From NCBI RefSeq assembly GCF_000002595.2, contig NC_057019.1, positions 3,472,368 to 3,536,367 on the forward strand: a stretch of 64,000 nt of DNA, in the 5' to 3' direction. This document shows positions 11,059 through 23,045 of this stretch, one piece after another. Positions within the stretch are counted from its first letter, which is position 1; the number at the start of each line of letters is the position of its first letter. The position numbers and the translations under genes are program-made. The notes under the pieces are model-generated. The model had not been told where the DNA came from. It made no database searches and was given only the letters and a program-made list of their open reading frames with translations. Source of the stretch: Chlamydomonas reinhardtii (Eukaryota; Chlorophyta; Chlorophyceae; Chlamydomonadales; Chlamydomonadaceae).

Positions 11059-12137
11059 CTTAGCGTTTGGAACCCCCCCCCCCCCCCACGGAAAGAGTTG
11101 TTGGCGGTAGGGGACCGTATGTGCACCCCCGGAAATGCCCAATCTTTCTCGCCGGAGGGCCTGCATTTGGGGCAATTTCTTGCCGCTCCCCGAAGATACA
11201 AGGGCTGAGCTCATTTGGCAACAACTTGGTATTAAATCTATTCAGCGATTCAGGAGGGGCGAAGGCCCCCAGGAACACCCCTGTCCGTGGCTGCGTGGAG
11301 TGGGTCGGCACGAACTCAGAAGGTAAGTCTGCCTCAGACTCAGCTGGTTCAACGGGGGCCAGGACAAGTCTCAGAGTTAGATTCGGCAGTTCAGTGGGGG
11401 TCCCTGACGTCGTCTCGCACGGCTGGTGCATTGCAGGGGCGCGTCGCAAACTCAGCGATAAACATGCGGCACGTGCTGATGGAGATGCTGCTTGGTAGAG
11501 CACGGCCTGCGGCCATGCGCCGTGGTGGCGGCGATGGTGGCAGCGCCGATGGTGGTGGCAACGGCGCATGGCCCGGCGGCTGCAGCGGCGGTGCAGGGCC
11601 CGGCGGCGGCGCAGGGCCTGGGCCGAGCAGTGGTGCTTGTGCGTAGCAGAGGGGGCAGGCAAGGCCACATGGAGGAGGAGAGCGCGGCGCCGCCCGAGAA
11701 GTGGTGCCTGCGCGCAGGTTGAGACCTGCCGATGTCTGGTTTGCAGTCTTTGCTGGTGAGCATAGCATGCCACGGTGTGGTTGTCCTGTGCCTGCTGTGC
11801 TTGTGCTTGACAGCGGGACGCGGCTGGACCCGCATGGCGGGTGGTGCCCGCGTACAAAACCGACTCCGGTTATGTCCGGGAGATAAGGTAGATTTAAGAC
11901 CTTCGGCCTGAGACGTTGCATCAACGTGGCGTGGCGGCACAGCCCAAGTTTCCCTTGAGAGGGAGAGCCACTTTCTTGTCAACCCATAAACGACCCGTTT
12001 CGGTATTGTTGGTGGAGGGTCGGTCGTCCCCCGGGGCGTTTCGGGGCGTGGGGTCCGGCACTTTGTTCCCCCCTCCCCCGGGCGTTGCACTGTGGTAGTG
12101 GCGAGATGAGGTGCAAAATTGCGTCCAAAACGCTAAG
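11059..12137 (-). mobile_element. 1.08-kb non-autonomous element with short terminal inverted repeats (repeat family copy 2)
   Basis: The left end CTTAGCGTTTGG (11059-11070) and right end CCAAAACGCTAAG (12125-12137) are inverted copies with one extra base. The interior from about 11440 to 11890 is the reverse complement of the dispersed repeat at 3338-3600 and 17098-17580. A C-run follows the left inverted repeat and a G-run lies beyond the right one. The sequence next to the right end (GGTCGGTCGTCCCC, GGCACTTTGTT) recurs at 39705-39770. I see no transposase and no clear target-site duplication. This is best read as a non-autonomous DNA transposon, though chance pairing of a 12-13 base repeat cannot be excluded. 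Confidence 0.5.
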
Positions 12138-12939
12138 CGGCGGGGGGGTGTCGCATTATGTTGGCGCGGCGGTACCTCTATCTGCCAGTTGCGGTTAAAC
12201 CGTGGGTTTGACTGGAATGTCCGTCTGCGCAAGCCTTTGTGGCACGACATGGAGCTTATGTACGGCGCTCGTCTTGCTGTGACCCCTCTGGCCCAACCGC
12301 CCAACTCTATCCCAGATAATGCAGTCAACTGCTCCACTTGCCGTGCAGTGCCCAGATGACTACTGCCTTTTTACAGCCCAGCAATCAACCACCAGGCCGA
12401 ACCCTCGACAGTCACGGTGACCAGGTAGTCCTATGATTCGGGACCTTACCGTCGCATTCCCAAGCGGTGCACGCCTGAACAGTAAGGGCGCGCTCCCAAT
12501 ATCAATTGGAAACCGTTTACATTTACGGCTCCAGAGGTGCGCTCATGCCCACGGTGGGTAATCCGTGGCTCTCTCGATACATGGGTAAACACCATGTGTG
12601 GGAGGAAAGCCTGACGGCGCGCAAGTCCCACAAACCCTAAGGAAAGCCCCAGCTCATCATCAGCTCCTTTTATGGCGTTTCCTGCTATACCATGTCCCTC
12701 ACACGATGAGCCTTGAAAATCGAATGCAATTCCAGCATGCGAACTCAGTGTGCCATACAATTCCGTTTCACACACGACAATGTGTCGACAAGGTGAGTGG
12801 TACTCGTGGCGCACGATAGTAATGACGCGCTTCCCTTGCTGGCTAGCTGTGATGCATGGATGACCTAATCCCGCCTACCATGTAGTGTCCAAACTCAGTT
12901 CTTGCTTGCCCGGCGCATTACTCGTGAGCCAGAGCATAA
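12138..12939. other. 3' flank of the ferredoxin-TPR gene
   Basis: No gene was seen. TGTAA on the minus strand at 12517-12521 is a candidate polyadenylation motif, which would give a 3' UTR of about 430 bases for the gene ending at 12940. Confidence 0.45.
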
Positions 12940-15053
12940 CTACACCTTCTGGCCCGCGCCTTGCAGGGCGCGCTTAATGGCCTGTGCAGATGAACACGCA
13001 CAGGACCAGCGCCGGTTCAAGCCCCAAAACACCAGCGAGTAAAGCACCCCATCGTAAAGCGACATGCATACACACACGTCGGCGCCCTGAAACTTTGCCA
13101 ACCTCACTCGCACCCAGCCCCTCACCTACCTGGTACTCCTGTCGGAAAGCGAACGAGCTGTCAGCCTGCGCCGCCCTGCGGCATGCCTCCGCCGCCTCTC
13201 CGTACCGCCCCAGTGCGTACAGGCAGTCAATCAGGCGGATGGTGGACTATAACGGGGGAAAGGGCACATCCAGAAGGCAGGAGCAGGCATAGGGAGAAGC
13301 AGGGTTGAACAAGTGGCTGGGGAGAACCATAAAGAGCTAGTGTAATGAGCTCTCTGTTTGACCACAATTTCAGCCATTCAGTGTCGCTTACGTTGTGGAA
13401 GCCGCGTGGCGACGTGTCAACCGCTTTCTGGGCGTTGTCCAGCGCCGCATCTTTGTCACCCGCCTGCACAGAGCACAGCGATAAAAAAGCGTTGCCCAGC
13501 GTTATGTGCTTTAAAGACAGGCACGGGGCATCCAAACCACAGGGGCACCCCAGATCCAGCAGAAGCAGAAAAGAGAACCGTCGCCTGGAGGAAGGTGGGC
13601 CGACGGGTGGGAAAGAGGCGCGGGAATCCGCTAGCGTACGCCCCTACGTTTTAGTGTCGTGTGCTGGCCAACCTCCCATAAGGCTCTGCTGCCGTTATCC
13701 TTGTTCACAGCAGTACGTCATATTTTGTCAAGCAGCGTGCACCGTCCTCACCTGTAATAAGGCAGCGCTCATGTTGCTGTACAGCATGTGAGTGCCCGAA
13801 GAGGGCTGCAGCTCCAATGCACGCTTGTACAGCTCAATGGCTTGCTTAAAGTCGCCTTGCCCAGCACACGCGTTCCCCGCAAGCCGGAGCTGCACGTAGT
13901 GGTACAAACCATACGTGCCATGCCAAATGTTGAGTGCATGCATTGAAACACGTTTAGGGCTGTAGCTCGCCAGTGATGGCCCCTGCTGCCCTGCACCAAG
14001 CTATGCTCACATTGTGATCCGCTTCGCTAATAAACGGGTATAGCGGCATCTCACCTGAGTCGCCTGCAACACTCGGCCGTCAACTGAAGCCCCGCCCAGC
14101 GATTGTAGCACCTGCATGAGCATAGCCATGCATGCATACCAGCTGAATTGAAAGGTGCAGAAAACGGTTGCCATTATCCCAACGTTGCTTTCTGTTTCTA
14201 CCTGCATACCCAAAGTTCCCGACCTCAGAACCACCTGCGCCACATCGGCTGGCGTCGCCACGTGGTGCAACAGCTGCTCCGCGGGAAGCAGCACAGCATT
14301 GGGGCCATTACCACAGTTTCCTGTAGGCCATGTGTGTGCAAGCAGCAGGTGGACAGGTGGCCGAGCAACCCTGTGCGGTGCGCCCCTGCTTTGAGGACTG
14401 TGCCTTCTTGTAGTGTCGCATTCAGCCGCCGTACCAGCACGGCACTGCAATCCCGCAGCACATGGCGAATGCAATGTGTACGCGCGAACATGAGCCCACG
14501 TAGCTCACGCTGTACGCCGTTGATAGGGCTAAAGGCGAGGCCAGGGTTGGGCGAGGCATGACTACAGGACTAGGACAAAGCCCGCAGCCCCTGATTCGCT
14601 TCCAACTGACACCATGCGCATGTTCCCACACCCAATCACAGCTCCCAGTCGCACCGTCAGCCGCGTGCATGTCAAGGTAACAACACATTTGGTGTGTGTC
14701 CGTGCCACGCACGGCCGCCCAGCGCACGGCCAGGGCGTGGTCGGTCCTTGCAGCGCACGCGGTTGCAACCGGTATTCACACGCACCTAAGCAGCCAGTGG
14801 TCGTCGCCTTGACCTCGGAGATACCCAGGTCATTCACGAACTTGATAATCTGCATGTCAAGAAACACGAATGGCTACGGGCTTCACCATTTCAGAGCTCA
14901 CCGACAATCGCTGAGATTCGGCAAGTTAACTCAAGCACGACGCACGTTCTCGGAGCCTTGACGCTTGCAGCTTCTGTGTATACAGACTTGCAACTCCAGT
15001 TTCGTCACTGCCGCAACCGCCAGCGGCCGACGCGGGGCGCAGGCAGTTCTCAT
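12940..15053 (-). CDS. Thioredoxin-like [2Fe-2S] ferredoxin fused to TPR domain
   Basis: Eight exons on the minus strand: 15053-14946, 14849-14786, 14320-14202, 14111-14055, 13889-13752, 13463-13392, 13246-13130 and 12981-12940. They encode 238 residues in perfect phase. An in-frame TGA lies seven codons upstream of the ATG. Residues 1-18 are Arg/Ala-rich and may be an organelle-targeting peptide. Residues about 20-97 are a thioredoxin-like ferredoxin: LQVCIHRSCKRQGS gives Cys-24 and Cys-29, and TTTGCLGNCGNGPNAVLL gives Cys-56 and Cys-60. This is the CX4C...CX3C ligand set of the NuoE/Clostridium-type 2Fe-2S fold. From residue 117 on there are TPR motifs (GDFKQAIELYKRALELQPSS, AGDKDAALDNAQKAV, ALGRYGEAAEACRRA). 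The TPRs probably bind a protein partner; the redox partner is not evident from the neighbours. Confidence 0.88.
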
Positions 15054-16979
15054 TGATACCTTTATGCGCTTTCAGCTCGCATCGTTAAAGACCGCTTTGC
15101 ATGATAGTGTTACACGTGCAATCTACTCTAGGTCAATTGCACCCTCCTGCCGCCGGACTTGAATCGGGCCTGCTGGTATTATGATGGGCTGGCCGACGGA
15201 TGCGGGATGGGGACTCGCCCCGCTTCAAGAGTGGGGCGATTGAGCGGACTGAACCTGCTTTGTTCTGCTTTATGCGCCTCCGGACTCAAAGGAGTTAGTG
15301 GGGCCGCATGGACTACGACGCCATGTAAATGCTCAATGCTCAATGCTCAAGAGTGGGCCAGGCGGCTTATGCTCCCTTTACCCTGCTGCTGCTGTTGGTC
15401 CCGCAGTCACGCTACAGCCCCCGCCCCGTCCATGAGAGAGGCACAGTAGGCATCCAACAGCTATTACAAGACCGCAGGGGTCATGCCCCGCCTTGCCCCG
15501 CACTTGCCCCGCCCTGCCCCGCACAAGACCACAGTGCGGGACGAAGTCCCTTGCAGCTGGGATCACCTATCACCTATCACCTATCGCCTACCTCACTGTC
15601 ATCCGCATCCCAATCTTCTCTAATGATCCCTTGCAGAACTGGGAGCAGGTCGGGCCCCATCCCGGGAACCTCGGTTCAAAGTCCAATCGCGCCCCAAACC
15701 GGTCCTCTTTTCGGGGCCTATGCGCCCCACGCGCCTATGCAAGCCTCTGCGCTGTGGTGAGTGTCGTCGCAGATGTTCTCTGAGCGAACGAGTGAGCGTG
15801 TGACAGCAGACAGCGGGCTTACGTCCCGCCCTTGGGGCAGCTTGGGGTGGGTTTAGGTGGATATGTGAGAAGGCGCCTACACCCGTGCGGGGTGATGGAG
15901 ACGGATGGAGTGAGGAGAGACTCGACCGGACTGGCATGCGGTGCATCGGTTGTTCTGCTTGTAGTCTTTCAGTAGCCTGTGGCGCGCGCCCATCTCGGCA
16001 CTGGCAGGGGCACTGGGGCAGGCAGGGGTGCGCGTGCGCTGGTGCATCCTGGCGCGTGCACTTGTACGTCCCAAAGATCCCGAAGCTATACCCCGTTGTG
16101 GCCTAGGCATGGGACACCTGGCCTTGGTGCAATTACAAGGCTCTGGCACGGGCAGTTTGAACCTTGGAGCAAAATCAGAAGGATCTGGAGAGAGGTGTGT
16201 TGAGGATCTGGGGAAAGGTGTGTTACAGGGGTTAACCTGGGTGTGTTATGTTTACTCCTACAGCCCACCCGGAGGAGCCCGGGGCCCACCCTTGCCAGCA
16301 CCCCTGCTCGAGCCCCTGCTTGCCAGTGGACCGCCCGGCCGACTGGGGGCCTTCAAGCCTCTCGCCATGCCTCGCCATCGCCGCGTCCTGACAGGAAGCC
16401 ATGTTGAGTTTGTCTGGGCCAACTACACGTGGCATTACCACGTTGTCCAACGAAACTTTCCAACAATACTTTCAATAAAGAGTCTGCGACAAGAAAGGGT
16501 ACCCTTCAACATGACCGCCATTGCTTGCCAAGTATCCCAATTGGGGCCAGGTTGGGGTCAGGTGGCTGGATGGTGGGTATTGGCAGTGCATGCTGCGGTT
16601 GGCTGTGTTGGGCTGTCCTGGGCGCTGGGCCAACCGGTCATATGGCTGCATGGTAACCGGCCGCCGGCCCTGCTGGGTGCTCAGGCGTTCCCAGAAGATG
16701 AGCAGACATTAAGCCTTAGACGGCGCGTGACAGCAGTTGCAGCACACGACCCTGGTGAATCCACTAGCGGTATCAGCCGCGCGAGTGCGCCCAACGGCTA
16801 CTGTGATCAGCGTGGCAGGCGCAACATTGGGCCATCACACCGCGTGGGCCCGCTGATATTCCAACAGATGCGACAGATAGGAACGAGGTGGCCCCAAGAG
16901 GCGCAGCTGGCAACCGGACTCGGCTGCGCAGGATGTAGCGCTGACCTCATTTCTCTGCAGTCGGTGCTCAGTAGTATTG
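15054..16979. other. Non-genic spacer with short tandem repeats
   Basis: No supported gene was found. There are small tandems: CAATGCT copies near 15330-15348, CTTGCCCCGC-type repeats at about 15484-15528, and ATCACCT copies at about 15562-15585. Around 16256-16310 lies the CTCCTACAGCCCACCC phrase also seen at 2672-2735. A long open plus-strand frame (16028-17599) runs through this region into the next repeat, but it has no domain and is treated as a GC-driven artefact. Confidence 0.5.
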
Positions 16980-17815
16980 CACCGGCGGTCCTAAACCTGA
17001 GACGGCAAGTCACAAAAGACAAGGCAAGGGTCTTCCCCTCTCACGCGAAACGTGGGCTGCGCCCACTCTCCCGTCTGAGGCCGGAGATTCCGAAACTACC
17101 TCATCTCCCGGACATAGGCGGGGTCGGTTCGTACAGGCACCACCCGCCATGCGTCCAGCCGCGTCCCGCTGTCAAGCACAAGCACAGCAGGCACAGGACA
17201 ACCACATACATGCTGTGCTATGCTCACCAGCAAAGACCGCAAACACGACACCGGCAGGTCTCAACCTGCGCGCCGGCGCCGCTTCCTTGCCTGCCTCCGC
17301 CGCTACGCACATGCACGCCGCCACTGCTCGGCCCAGACCCTGCGGCGCCGCCAGGCCCAGGCCCTGCGCCGCCGCCGCCACTACTCGGCCCAGGCCCAGG
17401 CCCTGCGCCGCCGCCGGGCCATGCGCCGTTGCCACCACCATCGACGCTGCCACCATCGCCGCCACCACGGTGCATGGCCGCAGGCCGTGCTCTTCCAAGC
17501 AGCATCTCCATCAGCGGGTGTCGCATGTTCATGGCTGAGTTTGCGACGCGACCCTGCAAAGCAACAGCCGTGCGGGACGACGCCAGGGAACCCCACTGAA
17601 CTGCCGAATCTAACTCCGAGTCTCTGAGACCTGTCCTGGCCCCCTTGAGGCAGACTTACCCATTGAGTTTGGTGCCAACCCACGCCACGCAGCCACGGAC
17701 AGGGGTGTTCCTAGGGGGCTTCGCCCCTCCTGAATCGCTGAGTAAATTCGACACCGAGTTGGTTCCAAATGGGCTCAGGCCTTACATCTTCGGGGGAAAG
17801 CTAAATTTCTGAAGA
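16980..17815 (+). repeat. Dispersed repeat family, copy 3 (most compact copy)
   Basis: Matches copy 1 (3338-4640) in direct orientation and copy 2 (11059-12137) in inverse orientation. The order is CTGAGACGG..A, CTCATCTCCCGGACATAGG, CCGCTGTCAAGCACAAGCAC, a GCCGCC-rich core, GCAGCATCTCCATCAGCG, TTTGCGACGCGACCCTGC, GGGGCTTCGCCCCTCC, then TTCGGGGGAAAGCTAAATTTC at the end. No coding domain was found. It serves as the reference copy for judging the insertion in copy 1. Confidence 0.7.
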
Positions 17816-18650
17816 GCGTGGACGCTGCGCTCCAGGGGCTCAGCTCGCTAGGTAGCGCCGTTGGCTGGGCCTGACTGAACAGCCCAAACAGGTGAACACG
17901 TTCCGCAACCGTTACATCAGTCTTACCACACACGTTACACTGCACAGTGAACCTGCGGCTGCCCAAAACCGGTGTTTATCAACACCACCCATCACTCGGC
18001 GGGCTGCATGCACATGTCAAAGTTGAAGCGGCACCAGTGGTCGCAGCCCTCGTCACATGGTTCAAATCCTCATGCATTGTAAGCACACCCTTGGTCGACT
18101 TCATCGCAGTTTTCCGGCGTGTCCAGAGCAGCAACTGGCCGCCTGTTACATCCTGGCCCACAGCAGCCACTGAGACCCCAACCAGACCTGTGCAGCGCTG
18201 CTGCCACCCCTGTGCCGTTATGTCCCTCAGTGAACGCGGACTTGGAGTTTACGGTAATATCACAGCCCTCGGGCATACCCTGGAATGACCCAATGCACCC
18301 TGTTTCCCAGGTCCGGCCTCCTCAAAGCCCTCTTCACACACCTCTTACATTGGCTGTGAAAGGCCAGCGTCCATAACCACAGCATGTTCCAAGTACTTGC
18401 GACTAGTGCTTACGTGCTGTCCTGCTGCATTAAGGCGACGCTCCAGATTAACAAGCGACAGGTAGTCTTCACCAGTCTTTAGATTCGCAAACAAACGAAG
18501 TGAGCAACCCCCAAGCTCGCAGGACATGGCACTGTGGCGCCACAAAAGAGAGACAGCAATTCGTTGAGCGGGCAACACCGTGATGGAGCGCCCTAATGCA
18601 GCCTTATCATATTAATCTTCTCGGTTGTCAAACTCTACACTGCGGGCGCA
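17816..18650. other. AP2 gene 3' flank
   Basis: TGTAA on the minus strand at 18345-18349 is a candidate polyadenylation motif for the AP2 gene, giving a 3' UTR of about 300 bases. No other gene was seen. Confidence 0.45.
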
Positions 18651-21122
18651 TTACGCGCTCTCGTGCAGGAGTAGCAGCGCGTCAGCCAGCTCTGCAAGCT
18701 CATCCTCGACGTCCATGGAGACCTGATTCCGCTTGCCTCCGCCACCGCGGCTAGCGCCACCCGCCATGCTAGGCTGTGGGGGCGGCGGCGCTCCATCACT
18801 GTCCTCCAGGTCAACGCCACCACCTGCAGCCGCTGCAGCAGCGGCCGCTACGGCCGCAGCTGCGGCGGGCCGCGAAGGCCGCGTGCGACCGCCCACACCT
18901 GTCACTACGTTAACCTTCATGCGAGCACGGCCGCTGCGGGGTCCCACGCCCTCGTCCATGTCGTCACCGTCACCGTCCTCGCCCTCCTCACCATCGTCCA
19001 TGTCCACGTCCGACTCGCCCTCAGCAATGGGCTCCGTGGGCTCGCGGCGGACCGGGTAGCCACCGAAAGTGCTGCGCAGGCCCAGGCCGCTGCTGGGCGC
19101 CACGCCGGGGTGGTGGCTAAACGCGCCGCCGTGCAGGTGGTGATGCGGGTGCATGCCGTGCCGCACCGGCGCGGAGCCGCCCATAAGCGGCGAGCTGCCC
19201 GGGATGAACCCGGAGGACACGGGAGACGTGCCCAGCGAGGTCGTGCCCAGCGGATCCCACGCGCCGCTCTCGTCATCACCATGGGGCTGGGGCTGCACAA
19301 AGGCGCGTGGGTCAGGGAAGTCAAGTCAGTCAATCAGTGTCAGGCAAGGGGGCTCAGTGGAGGTTGCCGGGTCAGAGGTGAGCTCGCGAGCCACGTGCAA
19401 AGAAGCTTACCGCAGGCAGGTTGGCGTGGTTCACATTAGGGAAGTTGACTACGGCGCGAGGGCCACGGATCTCGCGCGCGGCCTTGTCGTATGCGAGGGC
19501 CGCCTCCTCCGCCGTATCATAGGTTCCAAGCCACAAGCGGCAGCCCTGCACGCACGTACGTGGTCCGGGATGACCGTATTTAAGTCCGCAACGTGATAAC
19601 TGTGCAGGCAAGGCGAAGAGCCCGCTTGCTTCTTAAGAACCGCCTCGTGGGCACACTAGCACGGGCTAACTGGCGGCGCTGCACGCTATCACAATGCGGG
19701 TGGGGGCATACCTTGTGCGGGTCGCGGATCTCAGCCGCGTACTTGCCCCAGGGCCGTTGACGCACGCCACGGTACTTGCACGCGCCCGACTTGTCCGGCT
19801 TCACGGACAGCGACGGCACCGAGGAGCTCGCCTTGGCGCCCAGGGACGAGCTGAGCAGATTAGTGCTGCTAGTGCGCCGCCGCCCGGGCAACCTACGCGT
19901 TCGATGGTGGCAAAATTGCGTGTGCGTGTCAACCATACATACGAGACGCAGATAATACAATTACAGCCGCACACAAGCCATTTGATTGCAACAATTCTCA
20001 CTTGATAGCCGCCGGTGACGTGCCGAGGCTCGGCGGGCTGGCACCTAGAGCGCCGCCCGGCATGCCCAAGTGGCTACCGCTGCTGCGATAGCTGGTGCTG
20101 CAAATGCCGGCGGCAGGATGGTCAGCAAGACTCGAGGGAAGGTTGCCAGGCATGCCAGGTGCCAGTGGCGGCCGGCCAGACGGTGCCGGCGCCGACGGCG
20201 CGTCAGAGTGAGCCGGCGCTGACGTTCCAGGCTGCACGGAGCCGTCTCCGCCTACACTGGTGCGAGCCAGGTTGGGCGGAAACGGCGGCATGGGCATGGC
20301 AAGCGCCTGAAAGGCCGACCCCGCGCTGCCTGGCTGCCCCAGCCACAGGCTCGGAGGCACAGCCATTCCCGCCGTGGCCGCCTGTGCGGCCGCCGCGATA
20401 GCACCCAGCGAGCTCAGCGCGCCTCCCGGTGCTGCGGTATTTGCCCCAGGCTCCGTCTTCACGGCGTCGCCTGCGGCGCCATCCTTACTGCCGTGCGACG
20501 TGGCGGGGCTGGATCCATCGCTGGGCTCCGTGGGCGGCGACGCCGCTATCGGCGGTGTCGGCACGGCGATATTGGGGTCCGTTGCTGCAGCTGCACTCGC
20601 TGCGATGGCCCCGATACGGCCCTTGCCAGGTGCAGCCTCCGCAGCCGCCGCGGCCTGCGCGATAGTCATGGCTGCCGCCGCGTGCGCCGCTGCAGCTGCG
20701 TGCGCATGTGCCGCAGCTGCCGCGGCTGCCGCTGCAGATGATAAAGGTGGTAGTCCTGGCAGCGGAGGCGGCACGCCGCCCGGCAGCGGAAAAGGCAGAC
20801 CCGCAAAGAAGGGGACTTGGCCGAACTGCGTGGCTGCGCCGAAGGGCAAGGAACCCGGCGGGAGGGCGGCAACGCCGGCCGCACCCGGCGGCTTCACCCC
20901 AGGCACCGGCAGTGGTGCGGCAGGCGGTGATGTGCCTGTCGTCGACGTAACTCGTAGTCATTAGTGTGCACACGCAACCGGCATTTGGGGCGAGGCGTGC
21001 CAGCTGGATGGGCGTGCCAGCAAGAACACGCACGTCCCGTGCCTACCTGGGAGCGCTAGACCCAGACTTGCTGCGTCCAGAGCCAGCAGACTATGCTTGG
21101 CTTTGGCGTCCAGGTGCATCAT
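18651..21122 (-). CDS. AP2/ERF-domain transcription factor
   Basis: Five exons on the minus strand: 21122-21047, 20935-20002, 19892-19712, 19545-19411 and 19292-18651. They encode 655 residues in phase. The start [15 protein letters not shown] was placed in a short first exon because the long second exon has an in-frame stop just before its splice site. One AP2/ERF domain is split across exons 3 and 4 at about residues 382-439: [20 protein letters not shown], then [20 protein letters not shown], then [16 protein letters not shown]. It holds the conserved [14 protein letters not shown]-contact strand and the WLG and RAYD-type elements. The rest is low complexity: Ala/Pro-rich before the domain, and an acidic stretch ([20 protein letters not shown]) plus poly-Ala after it, which could serve activation. 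The targets are unknown. Confidence 0.92.
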
Positions 21123-22308
21123 CGTGACGATTCAGGGGCGCCTGCACCATGAATCAGCACAGCGCAGACCGCAATCCGTTACTTAACGCGCCCCGAGTAC
21201 GAGCCACATGGCATTTGAGCAGAGAAATCATGCACGCGTGGGATGCTCACGGCGCGATCGCAGCTTTCGAGCAACCATAAATTGCGCCACGTGCATCGAG
21301 CTAAAATCGACCGAGGCCAGGAAGCCAGATCTGGCCCACAACTTTGCAAGCGTATGGATTGGTCGACAAGGGGAAGCGGCGCTTCGGGGAGCTCAAATGA
21401 GGCCGAAGCCCAGGGTGGCTCGCTGTGAGAGGGCTTGCCGAGGCCCGCTCCATCGGCCCTCCAATACGCCACGATCTGACAGTTTATGCAATACTAAGAT
21501 GCGCGCAGTCTCACGCGCTCTTGGCCAGCCTGCAGAAGCTCCGCAGCTGGTGCGCTCCAACCATATGCGCTGCGTAAAGCCTCGTCGACCTGCTCTCACC
21601 GTTAGGTTGCCCGTCCCACCTGGCGTGGAGTTATGAGGGGATTAGGACGTCCACTCTTCGCCAGCAGTGGGAGGCGGGAAGACCGCAAGCTCTTCGCGAA
21701 ATCGCGGGTCAAAAAGTTTCGGTAAGTGGGCCTTTAAAGAGCGAACACACGCGCTACAAGGCGCACGTATAGATTGTATTTGGCCTTAGGCATCGTTGCT
21801 CGTGAGTGTGGACGACGAGCTTAAAATGGAATTCACGCGGGTTCAAAGCCGCTTCAGCGAGGGTGCACAAGTCGGGCGCATCTGAGTATGCTTTGTAAGT
21901 AAGCTGTTATGTTAGAATTCCTGCGTCATACGGTGGAGAAGGCTCAACCCTCTGAACGGTAGATGCTTGCATGCGACGCTGCGCGCCGGTCCTGCTACCC
22001 TGGCCACGAGGATGCTTTCTCACGGTAACAAGCAGTTGTCAGTAAAAACGCTGGGTACTACGTCTGGTTGACAGGATGCGGTGCAACTTCCCGACACGCG
22101 CAACCCAGCGCAACGGGGGCGACGCCTGCCCCGCGCGTGCACTTCCCCATGCACTGGAGCGCGAGTGCACTTCCCCTAGGTAACCCAATTCAGGCACAAT
22201 CTCAGTGACATGACTATATGTATTCACCCCAAACGTTGCATTGCACCTAGGCAGCGTCACAAGGAGTGGATAAAGTAGACGTTGCAGAGGTGAGCAGGGC
22301 TGCAGTGC
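21123..22308. other. AP2 gene 5' flank, no gene seen
   Basis: Promoter and 5' UTR side of the AP2 gene. An open plus-strand frame of about 140 codons (21208-21636) and an overlapping minus frame have no domain or splice support. Base composition is lower in GC than in the genes around it. Confidence 0.35.
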
Positions 22309-22598
22309 TCGTGATGGAACATGGCAAGGGGCAGGAAAGCGTAGTCCCGATGTGTGTGGCTCCCACCCGTGCCCACATAAATGCGTAGCAAGAAGGGACA
22401 AGGCATTGGTGCGTCGTTCGCGCGCTGTTACTGTACCGACGGTAGCTGGCAGGTTGTGTCGATGTTTTGCTGACGCGCATTCCTCACGCTCCGGGCGCCC
22501 GGCCAAGGCGATAGCACCACACAGACTCAATGCGACGCCACACCGCGCGGATAGCATAGCCGATGCGCACCTGCAGGCAGTCGACCGGCGTCCACGGA
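22309..22598. repeat. Dispersed repeat pieces shared with 57968-58010 and 47054-47170
   Basis: Bases 22309-22351 are identical by eye to 57968-58010 (43 bases, beginning TCGTGATGGAACATGG). Bases 22481-22598 match 47054-47170 with small gaps: TCCTCACGCTCCGGGCGCCC, then GCGACGCCACACC and GTCCACGGA. The two pieces lie 130 bases apart here but on different loci elsewhere, so they may be parts of one longer mobile repeat. Confidence 0.65.
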
Positions 22599-23045
22599 TG
22601 AGCTGTGTAGACGAGCACTAGCGTAATGCAACGGCGTGCAGCAAAACAATGGCCGGGCGACAGTGTGACAAACAGGGGCAAGAACAAGGCGAAGCAAAGC
22701 AGAAGAGGGGCCCGAATGTGTACGACAATTGTGGCGGGCAGGCCGAATGCGGTGCAACACGCCAACAACACAACCGGAGGTGAGGAAGCGTTGCTGATGG
22801 TGAGGATAGGTGCTGCGACGTTCGGTAGGGGAGCTGTGGCCGCGCACTAGTGGGGAGGAAGTTTCCGAGGCGTTGTTTCCGAGGCATTGTTTGTGGCTGA
22901 TGTTTGTGGCCGATAAAGAAAGAAGTAGAGTTTCGGCTGTGAGCGGCTGGCGAGGAGAGGCGGGGGCTGTTGCGTTTGGAAGGCGGGCGGAAGGCCGCAC
23001 ACGCCGGGAGTCGGGCAGGCTGTAGATTCCGCTGAAGCTGCGTTT
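22599..23045. other. Non-genic spacer before the minisatellite
   Basis: No supported gene on either strand. The minus-strand open frames here are Ser/Pro-rich and have no recognisable domain. Confidence 0.35.

Noticed and set aside
15484-15585. Short regular repeats that could suggest a CRISPR array
   Set aside because: Units are 7-12 bases without unique spacers; they are simple tandem repeats in a nuclear algal genome.
16028-17599. A 523-codon open frame on the plus strand
   Set aside because: It runs through spacer and then straight into dispersed repeat copy 3, has no domain, and is explained by high GC content removing stop codons.
18059-18069. GGTTCAAATCC resembling a tRNA T-loop / B box
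   Set aside because: No matching A box, anticodon arm or acceptor stem could be laid out around it.
21208-21636. A 142-codon plus-strand frame upstream of the AP2 gene
   Set aside because: No domain, no splice or polyadenylation context, and it overlaps an equally open minus frame.
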